In this document: piece after piece, positions 1-8,168 of the stretch
Layout: every line of letters begins with the position of its first letter
Numbering within the stretch: the first letter of the stretch is position 1
Source of the DNA: an uncultured Clostridia bacterium
Lineage (GTDB): Bacteria > Bacillota > Clostridia > Christensenellales > Borkfalkiaceae
Direction of reading: 5' to 3'
DNA length: 53,276 bases
NCBI GenBank assembly: GCA_947624445.1
Contig: CANQKF010000011.1
Span: forward strand, 1 to 53,276
The notes under the pieces: generated by a model
Database searches by the model: none
Told to the model about the DNA's origin: nothing
What the model saw: only the letters and a program-made list of their open reading frames with translations
Made by a program: the position numbers and the translations under genes

Positions 1-89
1 TTTTTTTTTTTTTCATTTGTCAAACAAATTGTTTCTCGTTTGCTTCATACAATAGTAAGAATCCAAAATTTTTTTGCAGAGGAGATGAA

Positions 90-131
90 CCCGCCCCGCT
101 TGCGCGTAGACGGGAAATAAGGCGGGGCGGG
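90..131. repeat. GC-rich inverted repeat
   Basis: CCCGCCCCGC at 90-99 is perfectly complementary to GCGGGGCGGG at 122-131, with a loop of about 22 bases. No U-tract follows on either strand, so it is recorded as an inverted repeat and not as a terminator. Confidence 0.6.
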
Positions 132-151
132 ATGAGAAAGCGGAATTGAAG

Positions 152-179
152 CGCCCCCGCGCACTTGTGCGCGGGGGCG
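152..179. repeat. Perfect 13-bp inverted repeat
   Basis: CGCCCCCGCGCAC (152-164) and GTGCGCGGGGGCG (167-179) are perfectly complementary with only TT between them. There is no T-run right after it on either strand, so terminator function is not supported. It may be part of the repeat family at this left edge. Confidence 0.6.
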
Positions 180-248
180 ATATTTCATTCCGTCAGGTCC
201 TTGGTTCTTGCCCACCCCTCGAGGGATGGGGCTTGGGTCGCGGGACGT

Positions 249-301
249 TTTCCAACATCGACCATCGGGATTTTTCGGGGGCTGCGCCCCCTCTGAATGA
301 C
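249..301. repeat. Dispersed repeat, partial copy
   Basis: These 53 bases match 12549-12601 with three mismatches (positions 265, 273 and 284 of this copy). Only the half that ends in CTGAATGAC is shared. The left half of the element at 12474-12602 is not recognisable here. The segment includes the small hairpin GGGGGC-TGC-GCCCCC. Confidence 0.8.
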
Positions 302-331
302 GCGTAGCCCCCCCTGCGGCGCACATGGGAA

Positions 332-478
332 TCTGCGGGCGCAGTAAATCCAATCGCGGGGACATGCGGGCGAAAATCGGCGACGGGAAGCTACTATGCG
401 AAGATCCGGATCGCCGCCGGCGGGCGCGAAAATCGGCGGGCGCGGAAATAATATGCGGGCGAAAATCTGCGGGCGCTC
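332..478. repeat. Degenerate GCGGGCGAAAATC repeats
   Basis: Variants of the motif GCGGGCGAAAATC recur near 365, 421 and 455, with the related ATCTGCGGGCGC near 332 and 467. Spacing is irregular (about 34 to 56 bases). No protein or CRISPR-like spacer structure is apparent. Confidence 0.5.
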
Positions 479-543
479 ACATTTTCAAAAAAATTCATAC
501 ATTATAGTGGAGGGCCTTCGCGAGAAGAAGGATCCCATTTCCC

Positions 544-1191
544 ATGAGAAACACAAAAGACGGGCGCAACCGTACCCGAAAGATTATCCAACGTATCCTG
601 GTCTCCGTGCTGCTCGCGATCGCGGTGGGCGGTGCCGTCATGGTGTTTTGTCTCGTCGGCGAAAGCGGCCTTTGGGGCTATCAGGCGCGGATCGTCATGT
701 CCTCGTCGATGGAAAAAAGCCCAGGGACGTATGTCGATCATTACGCCATACGGGATATTTCCGCAGGGAGCTTGATCCTGATCCAACGCGTTCCGCGGGA
801 GAAGGACGCGCGCGACGCATTCTACGCCGACCTCAAAGCGGGCGACGTGCTGACGTTTTCCTATCAAATCATCGGCGGAAGCACGGTGATCACGCACAGG
901 ATCCTGCGCATCGAACGGCGGGACGGCGGGTATACCATTGTGCTCGGCGGCGACAACGGGGCGCATGTGGGCACGCAGACGATCGACACGGCCGATGCGC
1001 AGAGCCCCAACCGCGTGATCGGCAAAGTCGTATGGAAAAACCGCTTGCTCGGCGCGCTCTTCTGCACTTTGCGGCAGCCGCAATGGGTCGTCGTCCTCTG
1101 CGCGTTCGCTTTGGCGGCGATGTTCCTCTCAACGCGAAAACGCAAGGGCGGTCCTCCTTCGCGCCGACCCTCCGCGCGGAGGGAACTATGA
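544..1191 (+). CDS. sipW: Signal peptidase I, SipW/ER type
   Basis: A 215-residue membrane-bound serine protease that would cleave signal peptides of a small set of exported proteins. An N-terminal membrane segment (about residues 15-38) is followed by the catalytic serine motif SSSME (Ser55), and the box around His118 (ITHRI) replaces the lysine of the ordinary bacterial enzyme, which marks the S26B/SipW class. GGDN (135-138) is the conserved C-terminal box. A second membrane segment lies at about 182-198. The gene shares ATGA with the next gene, whose product has a SipW-type signal region and is therefore the likely substrate. The ribosome binding site is weak (AAGGA some way upstream). Class assignment is confident; the gene symbol is by analogy with Bacillus. 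Confidence 0.85.
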   Translation: MRNTKDGRNRTRKIIQRILVSVLLAIAVGGAVMVFCLVGESGLWGYQARIVMSSSMEKSPGTYVDHYAIRDISAGSLILIQRVPREKDARDAFYADLKAGDVLTFSYQIIGGSTVITHRILRIERRDGGYTIVLGGDNGAHVGTQTIDTADAQSPNRVIGKVVWKNRLLGALFCTLRQPQWVVVLCAFALAAMFLSTRKRKGGPPSRRPSARREL

Positions 1192-1802
1192 AAAAGAAGA
1201 TAATGGCGTTGGCCGTCGCGCTCGTTTTGTGCTGTTTTGCGCTCGCGATCGGCGTGTCTTACGGCCTTTACGACAAAACGGTATCCATCCCGACCCATCT
1301 CGTGGCGGGTTCGCTGAAGGCGACGCTCGAGCGGGTAAAGCTCACCACCTACAATCTCGGCAGCGACGGCAACTTTTCGACCGTCGTCGACGACGCGGTC
1401 AAGGATTTTTCTACGGAGACGCAGGACAGCATCTTCGGCATCACCGCAGGAACGACGGCGGCGCCCGGCAGCACATTTACCGCCGAAATGCGGATCACAA
1501 ACGGCGGCGACGTGGCGTTTTACTACTATCTCGAGACCTTTTACAACGCGGTCGTGAGCGATCAGACCTTCGCTTCCATGCTGCAACTTACGGTCTCTTC
1601 GGAGGACGTGCAGCGCGAAGTGCGGATCGGAGAAGGGCTGACGTCGGACGGCGAGGCGATCGGATCGGTCAATGTCGGCGAATCGGAGATCTTTACCGTG
1701 ACGCTGAAATTCCTCGACGATCCGAACAACAATAAAGTGGAAAATAAGTTCGTCCTGTTCGACCTTTGCGTCCATGCCGTGCAGAAGATCGACGCGGCAT
1801 AG
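1188..1802 (+). CDS. TasA/camelysin-like secreted protein
   Basis: A 204-residue exported protein. The start at 1188 overlaps the peptidase stop (ATGA) and follows GGAGGG; the frame is open further upstream, but that part is not protein-like. A lysine-rich start, a hydrophobic core (residues 5-21) and the pattern YGLYDKTVSIPTHLVAGSL resemble the SipW-cognate signal region of TasA, TapA and camelysin proteins. The rest (about 45-200) is rich in beta-strand-like segments with 'MRITNGGDVAFYYYLETFYN', typical of the TasA/camelysin fold. In Bacillus such proteins form extracellular fibres or are surface proteases. Here a surface or matrix role is inferred from the family and from pairing with its own peptidase. 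No metal-binding HExxH motif is visible, so protease activity is not supported. Confidence 0.75.
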   Translation: MKKKIMALAVALVLCCFALAIGVSYGLYDKTVSIPTHLVAGSLKATLERVKLTTYNLGSDGNFSTVVDDAVKDFSTETQDSIFGITAGTTAAPGSTFTAEMRITNGGDVAFYYYLETFYNAVVSDQTFASMLQLTVSSEDVQREVRIGEGLTSDGEAIGSVNVGESEIFTVTLKFLDDPNNNKVENKFVLFDLCVHAVQKIDAA

Positions 1803-1828
1803 CGGGAGAACGGGCTTTCACAATACGG

Positions 1829-1859
1829 CACGCCGAGGCATCGCCCCGGCGTGTTTTTT
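1829..1859 (+). terminator. Rho-independent terminator, sip operon
   Basis: CACGCCG (1829-1835) pairs with CGGCGTG (1847-1853), with two further inner pairs, and is followed directly by TTTTTT. It lies 27 bases after the stop of the TasA-like gene. The bases from here to 1969 show no gene. Confidence 0.85.
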
Positions 1860-1969
1860 GGTGAAAGCCGGGGGATGCTGTCGTTTATTTTTTGAGGCGT
1901 GCAGAGGCAAAACAAAATGTGCGCCGAAGCTGAATGAAAAAACGCCTTGCCGCCATGCAGGAGACAAAG

Positions 1970-1993
1970 CAAAACCCCTCCCGAGGGAGGGGT
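1970..1993 (-). terminator. Rho-independent terminator, parEC
   Basis: The minus strand reads CCCCTCCC-TC-GGGAGGGG followed by TTTTGCTTTG, about 90 bases after the parC stop. It is the likely end of the parE-parC transcript and stands opposite the plus-strand terminator at 1829-1859. Confidence 0.7.
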
Positions 1994-2084
1994 GAAAATT
2001 GCCTTATTTTTTGCGTCGGTAGAGCATTCCATCGCGGCTCGGAGCATCCGCTCGTTGGCCGTTGGCCCGTAAATGGTCCGTGGG

Positions 2085-4526
2085 TCATTCGGTGCGGTAT
2101 TTCATGGAATAGAGCTCTTTCGCCGTCCAGTTCACGCCCTTGAGGGGACGCCCGTTCTTGCCCGGGAAGTCGAGCGGGACCTCCTCCGTCGAGATCTCCG
2201 TCATGGCGCCATCCTCCGTGACGACGGCGATCTTGTAGGGCACCGTCACGTAGTCGGCGAAGATCACGCGGTCGCCCTCTTTTGCGTTGACGGCGACGAT
2301 CTGCACGCCCTTGCGGTAGCGCGGCAGCGGATCGACGATGGAGGCGATGACGCGCTTATAGCGCCCCTTCCGCGTCGCGACGATGACTTCGCCTTCGCCG
2401 CCGATCTGGGAAGCGAAGAGCACCTCGTCGCCGTCGTTGAGGTTGATGCCGTGGACGCCGCCCGCGACTCTTCCCTGAAGGGGGATATCGTCCTTCTTGG
2501 CGTTCAGGCACATGCCGCCCGTCGTGACGAAGAAGATCGTCGTCCCCTCCTCGGTGTTATCGGCCTGCACTTCGACGAGGGAATCCCCGTCGTTGAGACG
2601 GATCGCGGGGAAGATGGTCTTGGTCAGGGTGTATTCCGAGGCGTTCGTGCGCTTGATGTTGCCCTGCCGCGTGATGAAGAGGAGATCCCCTTCGCTCTCC
2701 GCAGGCAGGATGGCGACGGGCACTTCGCCTTTTTCGGCGTCCTCGAAGAAGTCGCGGAGCGTGTAGCCGCTCTCGGAGAACTTGCGGAGCGCGCGGTCGC
2801 AGCGGAGGCGGTAGCAATTCCCGCGGTCGCTGAACACGAGCGCGACCTTATCCGACATGATGGAGAGATACTTCGCCATGACGGACGACCGCTTCGACGA
2901 GGCGCCGATGACCTTGTTCGAGGAATTGAAGTTCTTCTCGAGGACGCACTTGATCTTGCCGTCCGCCCCGATGGAGAGGATCGCGGGCGCGCCCGGCATG
3001 CGGATATCCGCGCGCTCGAGCCCGACCTTCTCGTCCTCCTTCGCAAAGTAAGAACGGCGGGGGACGCTGTATTTCTTTTTGATCTCGAGGAGCTCCTGCT
3101 TCACGACGTCGAACTGCAATTTGGTGCTGTTCACGATCGCGGTGAGCTTTTCGATGAGTTCTTTGAGCGCCTTGAGTTCCTCTTCGAGCTTGAACACTTC
3201 GAGCTTGGTGAGGCGGGCGAGGCGGAGATCGAGGATCGCCTGCGCCTGCCGCTCGGAGAGATCGAAGCGCTTGCGGAGTTTATCGCGGGCGTCCGCAGTC
3301 GATTCGGCGGATTTGATGATCTTGATGACCTCGTCGATATTGCGGACGGCGATGATGAGCCCTTCCAAAATGTGGCAGCGCTCCTTGGCCTGCGCGAGAT
3401 CGAACTTGGTGCGGCGGAGGACCACCTCCCGCTGGTAGTTGGCGTAGTAGGAGACGATATCGAGCAGCCCCATGAGCTTGGGTTTGCCGCCCGCGATCGC
3501 GACCATGTTCATGCCGAACGTGACTTGCAGATCGGTATATTTGAGCAGCGTCTCGTAGATCTTCTCGACGTTGGCGTCGCCCTTGATCTCGATGACGGCG
3601 CGCATGCCCGCGCGGTCGCTCTCGTCGCTCACGCGCGTGACGCCCGCGAGTTCCTCTTTCTTTTCGTCGCGCAGCTCCGCGATCTTACGCAGGAGCGTCG
3701 CCTTGTTGACCTGGTAGGGCAACTCGTAGATGACCATGAGCTTCTTATCGCCCTCGCCCTCTTCGACGCGCATCTTCGCCCGCAGCGTGATCCTGCCCTT
3801 GCCCGTCCGATACGCCTCGTGCAGCTCGTTGGGGATGATGATGCCGCCCGTCGGGAAATCGGGGGCGGGAATGTGCTTCATGAGCCCCTCGAGCGTGATG
3901 CGCGGGTTGTCGATATAGGCGACGACGCCGTTGATCGCCTCGGCGAGGTTGTGGGGCGGGATGCTCGTGGCAAGCCCGACGGCGATGCCCGCGGCACCGT
4001 TGACGAGCAGGTTCGGGAAGCGCCCGGGGAGCATATCGGGCTCCTTTAAGGAGTCGTCGAAGTTCAGCGAGAACGAGACGGTGTTCTTGTCGATGTCGCG
4101 CAGCAGCTCCAATGCGAGGGGCTCGAGGCGGGCCTCGGTATAGCGCATGGCCGCGGCGGGGTCGCCGTCCACCGAGCCGAAGTTGCCGTGGCCGTTGACG
4201 AGCGTCATGCCCATGTTGAAGTCCTGCGCCATGCGCACCATGGCGTCGTAGACCGAGCTATCGCCGTGAGGATGGTATTTGCCCATGCAATCGCCGACGA
4301 TGCGCGCCGACTTCTTGTGCGGCTTATCGGGCATCAGCTCCATCTCGGACATCGTGTAGAGGATGCGCCGCTGGACGGGCTTCAAGCCGTCCTCGACGCG
4401 GGGCAGCGCGCGGTCCATGATGACGAACTCCGCATACGGGAGCATGGACTGGGGAAGGACCTCTTCGAGCGGGGTGACAAACAGCTGTCCCTGCGGCTCG
4501 GCGGGTTGCTCATGCTTCTTCGCCAT
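2085..4526 (-). CDS. parC: DNA topoisomerase IV subunit A (GyrA/ParC family)
   Basis: An 813-residue breakage-reunion subunit of a type IIA topoisomerase, acting with the B subunit encoded just upstream to unlink or supercoil DNA. Conserved blocks are QRRILYTM (52-59), [12 protein letters not shown] (83-94) and the active-site tyrosine in [10 protein letters not shown] (Tyr129), followed by a coiled-coil region and a C-terminal beta-pinwheel. No clear GyrA box (QRRGGKG-like) is seen in the C-terminal half, which favours ParC over GyrA. The quinolone-determining region keeps Ser90 and Asp94, the residues usually changed in resistant strains. It overlaps the parE end by 17 bases, so translation is probably coupled. 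GyrA cannot be fully excluded without comparison with the second type IIA pair elsewhere in the genome. Confidence 0.85.
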   Translation of the reverse strand: MAKKHEQPAEPQGQLFVTPLEEVLPQSMLPYAEFVIMDRALPRVEDGLKPVQRRILYTMSEMELMPDKPHKKSARIVGDCMGKYHPHGDSSVYDAMVRMAQDFNMGMTLVNGHGNFGSVDGDPAAAMRYTEARLEPLALELLRDIDKNTVSFSLNFDDSLKEPDMLPGRFPNLLVNGAAGIAVGLATSIPPHNLAEAINGVVAYIDNPRITLEGLMKHIPAPDFPTGGIIIPNELHEAYRTGKGRITLRAKMRVEEGEGDKKLMVIYELPYQVNKATLLRKIAELRDEKKEELAGVTRVSDESDRAGMRAVIEIKGDANVEKIYETLLKYTDLQVTFGMNMVAIAGGKPKLMGLLDIVSYYANYQREVVLRRTKFDLAQAKERCHILEGLIIAVRNIDEVIKIIKSAESTADARDKLRKRFDLSERQAQAILDLRLARLTKLEVFKLEEELKALKELIEKLTAIVNSTKLQFDVVKQELLEIKKKYSVPRRSYFAKEDEKVGLERADIRMPGAPAILSIGADGKIKCVLEKNFNSSNKVIGASSKRSSVMAKYLSIMSDKVALVFSDRGNCYRLRCDRALRKFSESGYTLRDFFEDAEKGEVPVAILPAESEGDLLFITRQGNIKRTNASEYTLTKTIFPAIRLNDGDSLVEVQADNTEEGTTIFFVTTGGMCLNAKKDDIPLQGRVAGGVHGINLNDGDEVLFASQIGGEGEVIVATRKGRYKRVIASIVDPLPRYRKGVQIVAVNAKEGDRVIFADYVTVPYKIAVVTEDGAMTEISTEEVPLDFPGKNGRPLKGVNWTAKELYSMKYRTE

Positions 4527-6576
4527 CTTCTCCCTCCTTCTTCATGCGGATCTTATCCATGAACGTATCTGCCTTGTTGAAGTTCGCGTTGCGGTTCAAA
4601 AATTCCTTTCTCCCCTCGACCTTATCGCCCATGAGCGTCGTGATCATTTCGTCGGCGGCGGCGGCGTCCTCGATCGTGACCTGCGTGAGGTTGCGCCTTG
4701 CGGGGTCGAGCGTCGTCGTCCAGAGCTGTTCGGCGCTCATCTCGCCGAGCCCCTTGTAGCGCTGGATGAGGTACCCCCTGCCCACTTTTTCGATCTTCGC
4801 CTGCAACTCGTTGTCGTCGTAGGCATACTCCTCCACGCTCCCGTTGGCACGGTAGACCTTATAGAGGGGCGGCATGCCGATATACACATGCCCCGCGAGC
4901 ACGAGCGGGCGCATGTAGCGGAAGAAGAAGGTGAGCAGGATGCAGCGGATATGGAAGCCGTCCTGGTCGGCATCCGAGAGGATGATGACCTTGTGGTAGT
5001 TGAGCTTATCGAGGTTGAAATCGCTGCCGATGCCCGCCCCGAGCGCGGAGATGATCGTGCGGATCTCCTCGTTCGCGAGCACCTGGTCGAGGCGCTTCTT
5101 CTCGACGTTCAGCGGCTTGCCGCGGAGGGGCAGGATGGATTGGAACTGCCGCACGCGCGCCTGCTTGGCGGTGCCGCCCGCGGAGTCGCCCTCGACGATG
5201 AAGAGCTCGTTCTGCTCGGGTTTCTTGCCCGAGCACGCGGCGAGCTTGCCCACGAGCATGAGCCCGTCGATGCTGTTCTTCGCCCGCGCCGTATCCTTCG
5301 CCTGCCTTGCCGCGATGCGGACGCGCGCCGCGCCCTGCGCCTTTTTGATGATCTCATCGAACGCCTTGCGGTTCTTGGGATCGGCGGCGAGGCTCCTGAG
5401 CCCTTCGACGACGGCGCTCTCGATGGGCGCGCGGACTTCGGGGTTGCCGAGCTTTGTCTTGGTCTGCCCCTCGAACTGCACGTTCTGCATCTTGATGGAG
5501 AGCACGGCGGTGAGCCCCTCGCGGAAATCGTCGCCGAGGAAGTTGGCGTCCTTTTCTTTCAAAAGTTTATTGTCCCGTGCGTAGTCGTTGAGCATGCGCG
5601 TGAGCCCGCCGCGGAAGCCCATCTCGTGGAAGCCGCCCTCGGGCGTCGGGATATTGTTGACGAAGGAGAAGAGGCTCTCGGTGAACTCCGTCGTGTGCTG
5701 GAGGGCAAATTCGATGAGCAGCCCCTCCCGCTCGGTGCGGTAGTAGAGAGGCTTGGGATAGAGACGGGATTTGCCGTCGGTGAGATAGGAGGCGAAATCC
5801 GAGATCCCGCCCTCGTAGTGATAGGTGACTGAGTAGGGCTCCGAGGCGCCGAGCAGATCGAGCTGGGTGTTCGCCGTCTCGCCCTCCGTCTCCTCGAGAT
5901 ATTCGTTGCGGGTGATGCGCTCGTCGACGAGCGTGATCGTGAGCCCGCGGTTGAGGAAGGCGAGCTCGTTCAGGCGGCGGGAGATGGTCGCGAGCTGGAA
6001 CTCCGTCGTCGAGAACACGGCGTCGTCGGGCATGAACTGCACAAAGGTGCCGTGCTTCTGGGTGCGCTTTTTGGTGTTGACGAGCGGGCCCTCGGGAATG
6101 CCCGATTCATAGTGCTTCTTTTCCTTGTTGTAGTAGGAGCGGAACGCCATCTCGTAGATCGAGCCCTTTTGGTAGACGCGCACTTTCAGCCACTTGGAAA
6201 GGGCGTTAGTGACCGAGGCGCCCACGCCGTGCAGACCGCCCGAAAAGGCGTAGTTGTGTTCGTCGAACTTCCCGCCCGCATGGAGCTGGGTAAAGACGAC
6301 CTGCACGCCAGAGACCTTCATCTTGGGGTGGATATCGGTGGGGATGCCCCGCCCGTTGTCCTCGACGGAGACGCTTCCGTCCTTGTAGAGGCGGACTTCG
6401 ATCTTGTCCGCATAGCCGTTCGCCGCCTCGTCGATCGCGTTGTCCACGATCTCCCACAGGATGTGATGCAGCCCTTTGGGGCCCGTGGAACCGATGTACA
6501 TGCCCGGGCGCAGCCGCACTGCCTCCAATCCTTCGAGGACGGTAATGTCACTTGCGACATAATGGTTTTCTGCCAT
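4510..6576 (-). CDS. parE: DNA topoisomerase IV subunit B (GyrB/ParE family)
   Basis: A 688-residue ATPase subunit. The GHKL nucleotide fold shows [10 protein letters not shown] (42-51), DNGRGIPTD and [14 protein letters not shown]. The Toprim part has EGDSAGG and [10 protein letters not shown], and the C terminus has the conserved YKGLGEM. The start at 6576 was chosen over an in-frame start 40 codons upstream because GAGGT sits just before it, MAENHY begins the normal family N terminus, and the upstream part would lie across the promoter. Pairing with an A subunit that lacks a GyrA box suggests topoisomerase IV. A consensus-like promoter at 6610-6639 precedes it. The gene order parE-parC with a small overlap is usual for the enzyme in Bacillota. 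Confidence 0.85.
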   Translation of the reverse strand: MAENHYVASDITVLEGLEAVRLRPGMYIGSTGPKGLHHILWEIVDNAIDEAANGYADKIEVRLYKDGSVSVEDNGRGIPTDIHPKMKVSGVQVVFTQLHAGGKFDEHNYAFSGGLHGVGASVTNALSKWLKVRVYQKGSIYEMAFRSYYNKEKKHYESGIPEGPLVNTKKRTQKHGTFVQFMPDDAVFSTTEFQLATISRRLNELAFLNRGLTITLVDERITRNEYLEETEGETANTQLDLLGASEPYSVTYHYEGGISDFASYLTDGKSRLYPKPLYYRTEREGLLIEFALQHTTEFTESLFSFVNNIPTPEGGFHEMGFRGGLTRMLNDYARDNKLLKEKDANFLGDDFREGLTAVLSIKMQNVQFEGQTKTKLGNPEVRAPIESAVVEGLRSLAADPKNRKAFDEIIKKAQGAARVRIAARQAKDTARAKNSIDGLMLVGKLAACSGKKPEQNELFIVEGDSAGGTAKQARVRQFQSILPLRGKPLNVEKKRLDQVLANEEIRTIISALGAGIGSDFNLDKLNYHKVIILSDADQDGFHIRCILLTFFFRYMRPLVLAGHVYIGMPPLYKVYRANGSVEEYAYDDNELQAKIEKVGRGYLIQRYKGLGEMSAEQLWTTTLDPARRNLTQVTIEDAAAADEMITTLMGDKVEGRKEFLNRNANFNKADTFMDKIRMKKEGEDGEEA

Positions 6577-6592
6577 ATTGACCTCGTAAAAT

Positions 6593-6631
6593 GTCGATAT
6601 TTCGACAGTATTATACCATACATTGTGGTAT
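6593..6631. promoter_or_regulatory. Inverted repeats around parE promoter
   Basis: Two small dyads occur. ATACCA (6613-6618) and TGGTAT (6626-6631) lie across the -10 box and spacer of the parE promoter. GTCGA (6593-6597) and TCGAC (6602-6606) lie just downstream of the likely transcript start. They could be operators. They do not match the Gram-positive LexA box (CGAAC-N4-GTTCG). Confidence 0.35.
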
Positions 6632-6639
6632 GTTGGCAA
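6610..6639 (-). promoter_or_regulatory. Sigma-A-type promoter of parEC
   Basis: The minus strand reads TTGCCA (6634-6639), an 18-base spacer and a perfect TATAAT (6610-6615), placing the transcript start about 30 bases before the parE start codon. Confidence 0.75.
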
Positions 6640-6696
6640 GCATTTCACAGGATTTTGAGGTTGACTTTGCAGGAAATTCTCTGAATATTTTTTCAC

Positions 6697-6720
6697 AAAA
6701 AAACCGCGCCGATTGCGCGG
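6697..6720 (-). terminator. Rho-independent terminator, helD operon
   Basis: The minus strand shows CCGCGC, a five-base loop, GCGCGG and seven Ts. It lies about 25 bases after the HAD phosphatase stop and insulates the parE promoter from the upstream operon. Confidence 0.85.
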
Positions 6721-6744
6721 TGTGGCGGCGGAAAATTGCCGAAA

Positions 6745-7419
6745 TCACATCCCGTCGATCAGCGCGAGCGCTTCCCCGAAGTCGCTTGCACATGCGCCCG
6801 CATAGTCCGCGGGCGGCGCGGCGGAGAACAGGATGAACTCCACCCCCATGCGTTCGGCGCAGACCATATCCGAAGTGAGGCTGTCGCCGAGATACACGGC
6901 GCGGGCGGGCAAAAACCCCGGGATCTCCGCGGCAACTTTGCGCGCATAGGCATAGGAGGGCTTATCCGCGCCGAGCTCTTCGGAGATGAACACGTCCGTG
7001 AGGTAGGGCGCAAAGCCCGCGAGCGCGATGTGCCGCCGCTGGATCGCCGTGCCGCCGTTGGTCACGATGTAGTTCCGCCCCCGCGCGGCAAGCCGTGCGA
7101 GAAATTCGCGGGCGCCCGCATAGGGGATGCAGATCTCCGCGAAGTTGGAAAAGTAGAAGTCCGAAGCCGCCTTCGGATCCGCCGCCACGCCGAACTCCGC
7201 AAACAGCCGCGAAAACCGCTCGATCTTGAGCGCCTCGCGGGTGATGCCGCCCCGCTCGAGAAGCTGCCAGAGCCCGTCGTTGATCGCGTGAAAGCGGGCA
7301 TACATCCCCTCTTCTTTTCCGATCCCGAGCCATGCAAGCGTCTCGGAGAAATTGCGCGCCTCCGCCGCAGGGAAGTCGAGCAGCGTCGCGTCCATATCGA
7401 GCAGAAAGATGTCTTTCAT
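6745..7419 (-). CDS. HAD hydrolase, YjjG-type nucleotidase
   Basis: A 224-residue cytosolic HAD-superfamily phosphatase. Motif I is LLDMDATLLDF with nucleophile Asp8 and acid/base Asp10; motif II is the VTNGG segment; the motif III lysine is in ADKPSYAYA; motif IV is GDSLTSDM. The helical cap between motifs I and II, and the run NDGLWQLLERGGIT, resemble the YjjG house-cleaning 5'-nucleotidases that act on non-canonical pyrimidine nucleotides. The substrate is inferred from the family. It shares ATGA with the end of the LRR gene and is the last gene of the helD operon. Confidence 0.8.
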   Translation of the reverse strand: MKDIFLLDMDATLLDFPAAEARNFSETLAWLGIGKEEGMYARFHAINDGLWQLLERGGITREALKIERFSRLFAEFGVAADPKAASDFYFSNFAEICIPYAGAREFLARLAARGRNYIVTNGGTAIQRRHIALAGFAPYLTDVFISEELGADKPSYAYARKVAAEIPGFLPARAVYLGDSLTSDMVCAERMGVEFILFSAAPPADYAGACASDFGEALALIDGM

Positions 7420-8165
7420 CGCGGTTTCTTTGCCCCCTTTTGCGGTGATCGGGCGATCGTGCCTTTATCGGAGACCGTCCCGTCCGCACAGAACACGGTA
7501 TATCCGCATGTGGCGTCGAGGTAGTTCGCGGGGTCGTCCCGATCGGGGAAGCGCTCGTCGTCGTAGACGTTCTTCTCCCAATCCGAACGGCGGAACACGC
7601 GGCTCCATTCCTTTAAGGTGCCCCGGAATTCTATGGTCTTGAGGGAAGGACACATCCCGAACGACAGCCGATCGATCTCCCCCACCGTGTTCGGGATACC
7701 GACGCGCGCAAGGCGCTTGCAGGAATAAAAGGCCATCCTCCAAATCTTCTTCGCCCCGTCTGCGATCTCGATGCGCTCCAGCCCGTGGCAATCCATGAAC
7801 ATCTCCACGCCGGGGCTGCACGGGACGACGGCATGTTTGAGGCAAAAACATTTCCCGAATACCCCGATCCCCACGCTCTGTACGCTGCGGGGGAGCTCGA
7901 TCTTTTCGAGGGCATGGCAATCCATGAAGGCCCCGCTTCCGATCCGTAGAAGCCCTTCGGGAAGGACGACCTCTCTGAGCGAATGGCAGGATGCGAAGGC
8001 CTCCGCCCCGATGTGTTTCACGCCCGCGGGGATGACGGCGCGCACGATGTCGCCCCGCAGTTTGAACGCGCCCGCTTCCACGGTCTCCGTCCCCGCGGGG
8101 AGGATAAGTTCCCCGCCCCCGCATGCGCCGCCATCGGCCGAAAAGAAATCAGGCAGTCTCTTCAT
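7416..8165 (-). CDS. BspA-type leucine-rich repeat protein
   Basis: A 249-residue protein with about five to six LRR_5/BspA-like repeats between residues 20 and 190, of the pattern 'I..GAF..C..L..V.LP..L..IG..AF'. It has no signal peptide or membrane segment, so it is predicted to be cytosolic, unlike most BspA-type proteins. The C-terminal 60 residues are not repeat-like. It sits between helD (3-base gap) and the HAD gene (4-base overlap), so the three are almost certainly co-transcribed. Function is unknown; a protein-interaction role is the usual inference for this fold. Confidence 0.75.
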   Translation of the reverse strand: MKRLPDFFSADGGACGGGELILPAGTETVEAGAFKLRGDIVRAVIPAGVKHIGAEAFASCHSLREVVLPEGLLRIGSGAFMDCHALEKIELPRSVQSVGIGVFGKCFCLKHAVVPCSPGVEMFMDCHGLERIEIADGAKKIWRMAFYSCKRLARVGIPNTVGEIDRLSFGMCPSLKTIEFRGTLKEWSRVFRRSDWEKNVYDDERFPDRDDPANYLDATCGYTVFCADGTVSDKGTIARSPQKGAKKPR

Positions 8166-8168
8166 CGT

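Larger units (their letters stand above)
1..543. other. Leader region without a convincing gene
   Basis: No credible coding region is seen. The stretch starts with a T-rich tract and holds two strong inverted repeats (90-131 and 152-179), a partial copy of a dispersed repeat (249-301) and degenerate GC-rich repeats (about 332-478). The open frames here are low-complexity and lack ribosome binding sites. A TATAGT at 503-508 could be a -10 box for the signal peptidase gene, but no good -35 box is present 17 bases upstream. Confidence 0.6.

Noticed and set aside
396-1187. Upstream extension of the TasA-like gene
   Set aside because: It would overlap the whole signal peptidase in another frame, has low-complexity basic composition and would bury the signal peptide inside the protein.
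2085-6576. DNA gyrase (gyrB-gyrA)
   Set aside because: No GyrA box was found in the C-terminal domain of the A subunit, so topoisomerase IV was preferred. Not excluded absolutely.
6593-6606. LexA box near parE
   Set aside because: GTCGA-N4-TCGAC does not match the Gram-positive CGAAC-N4-GTTCG consensus.
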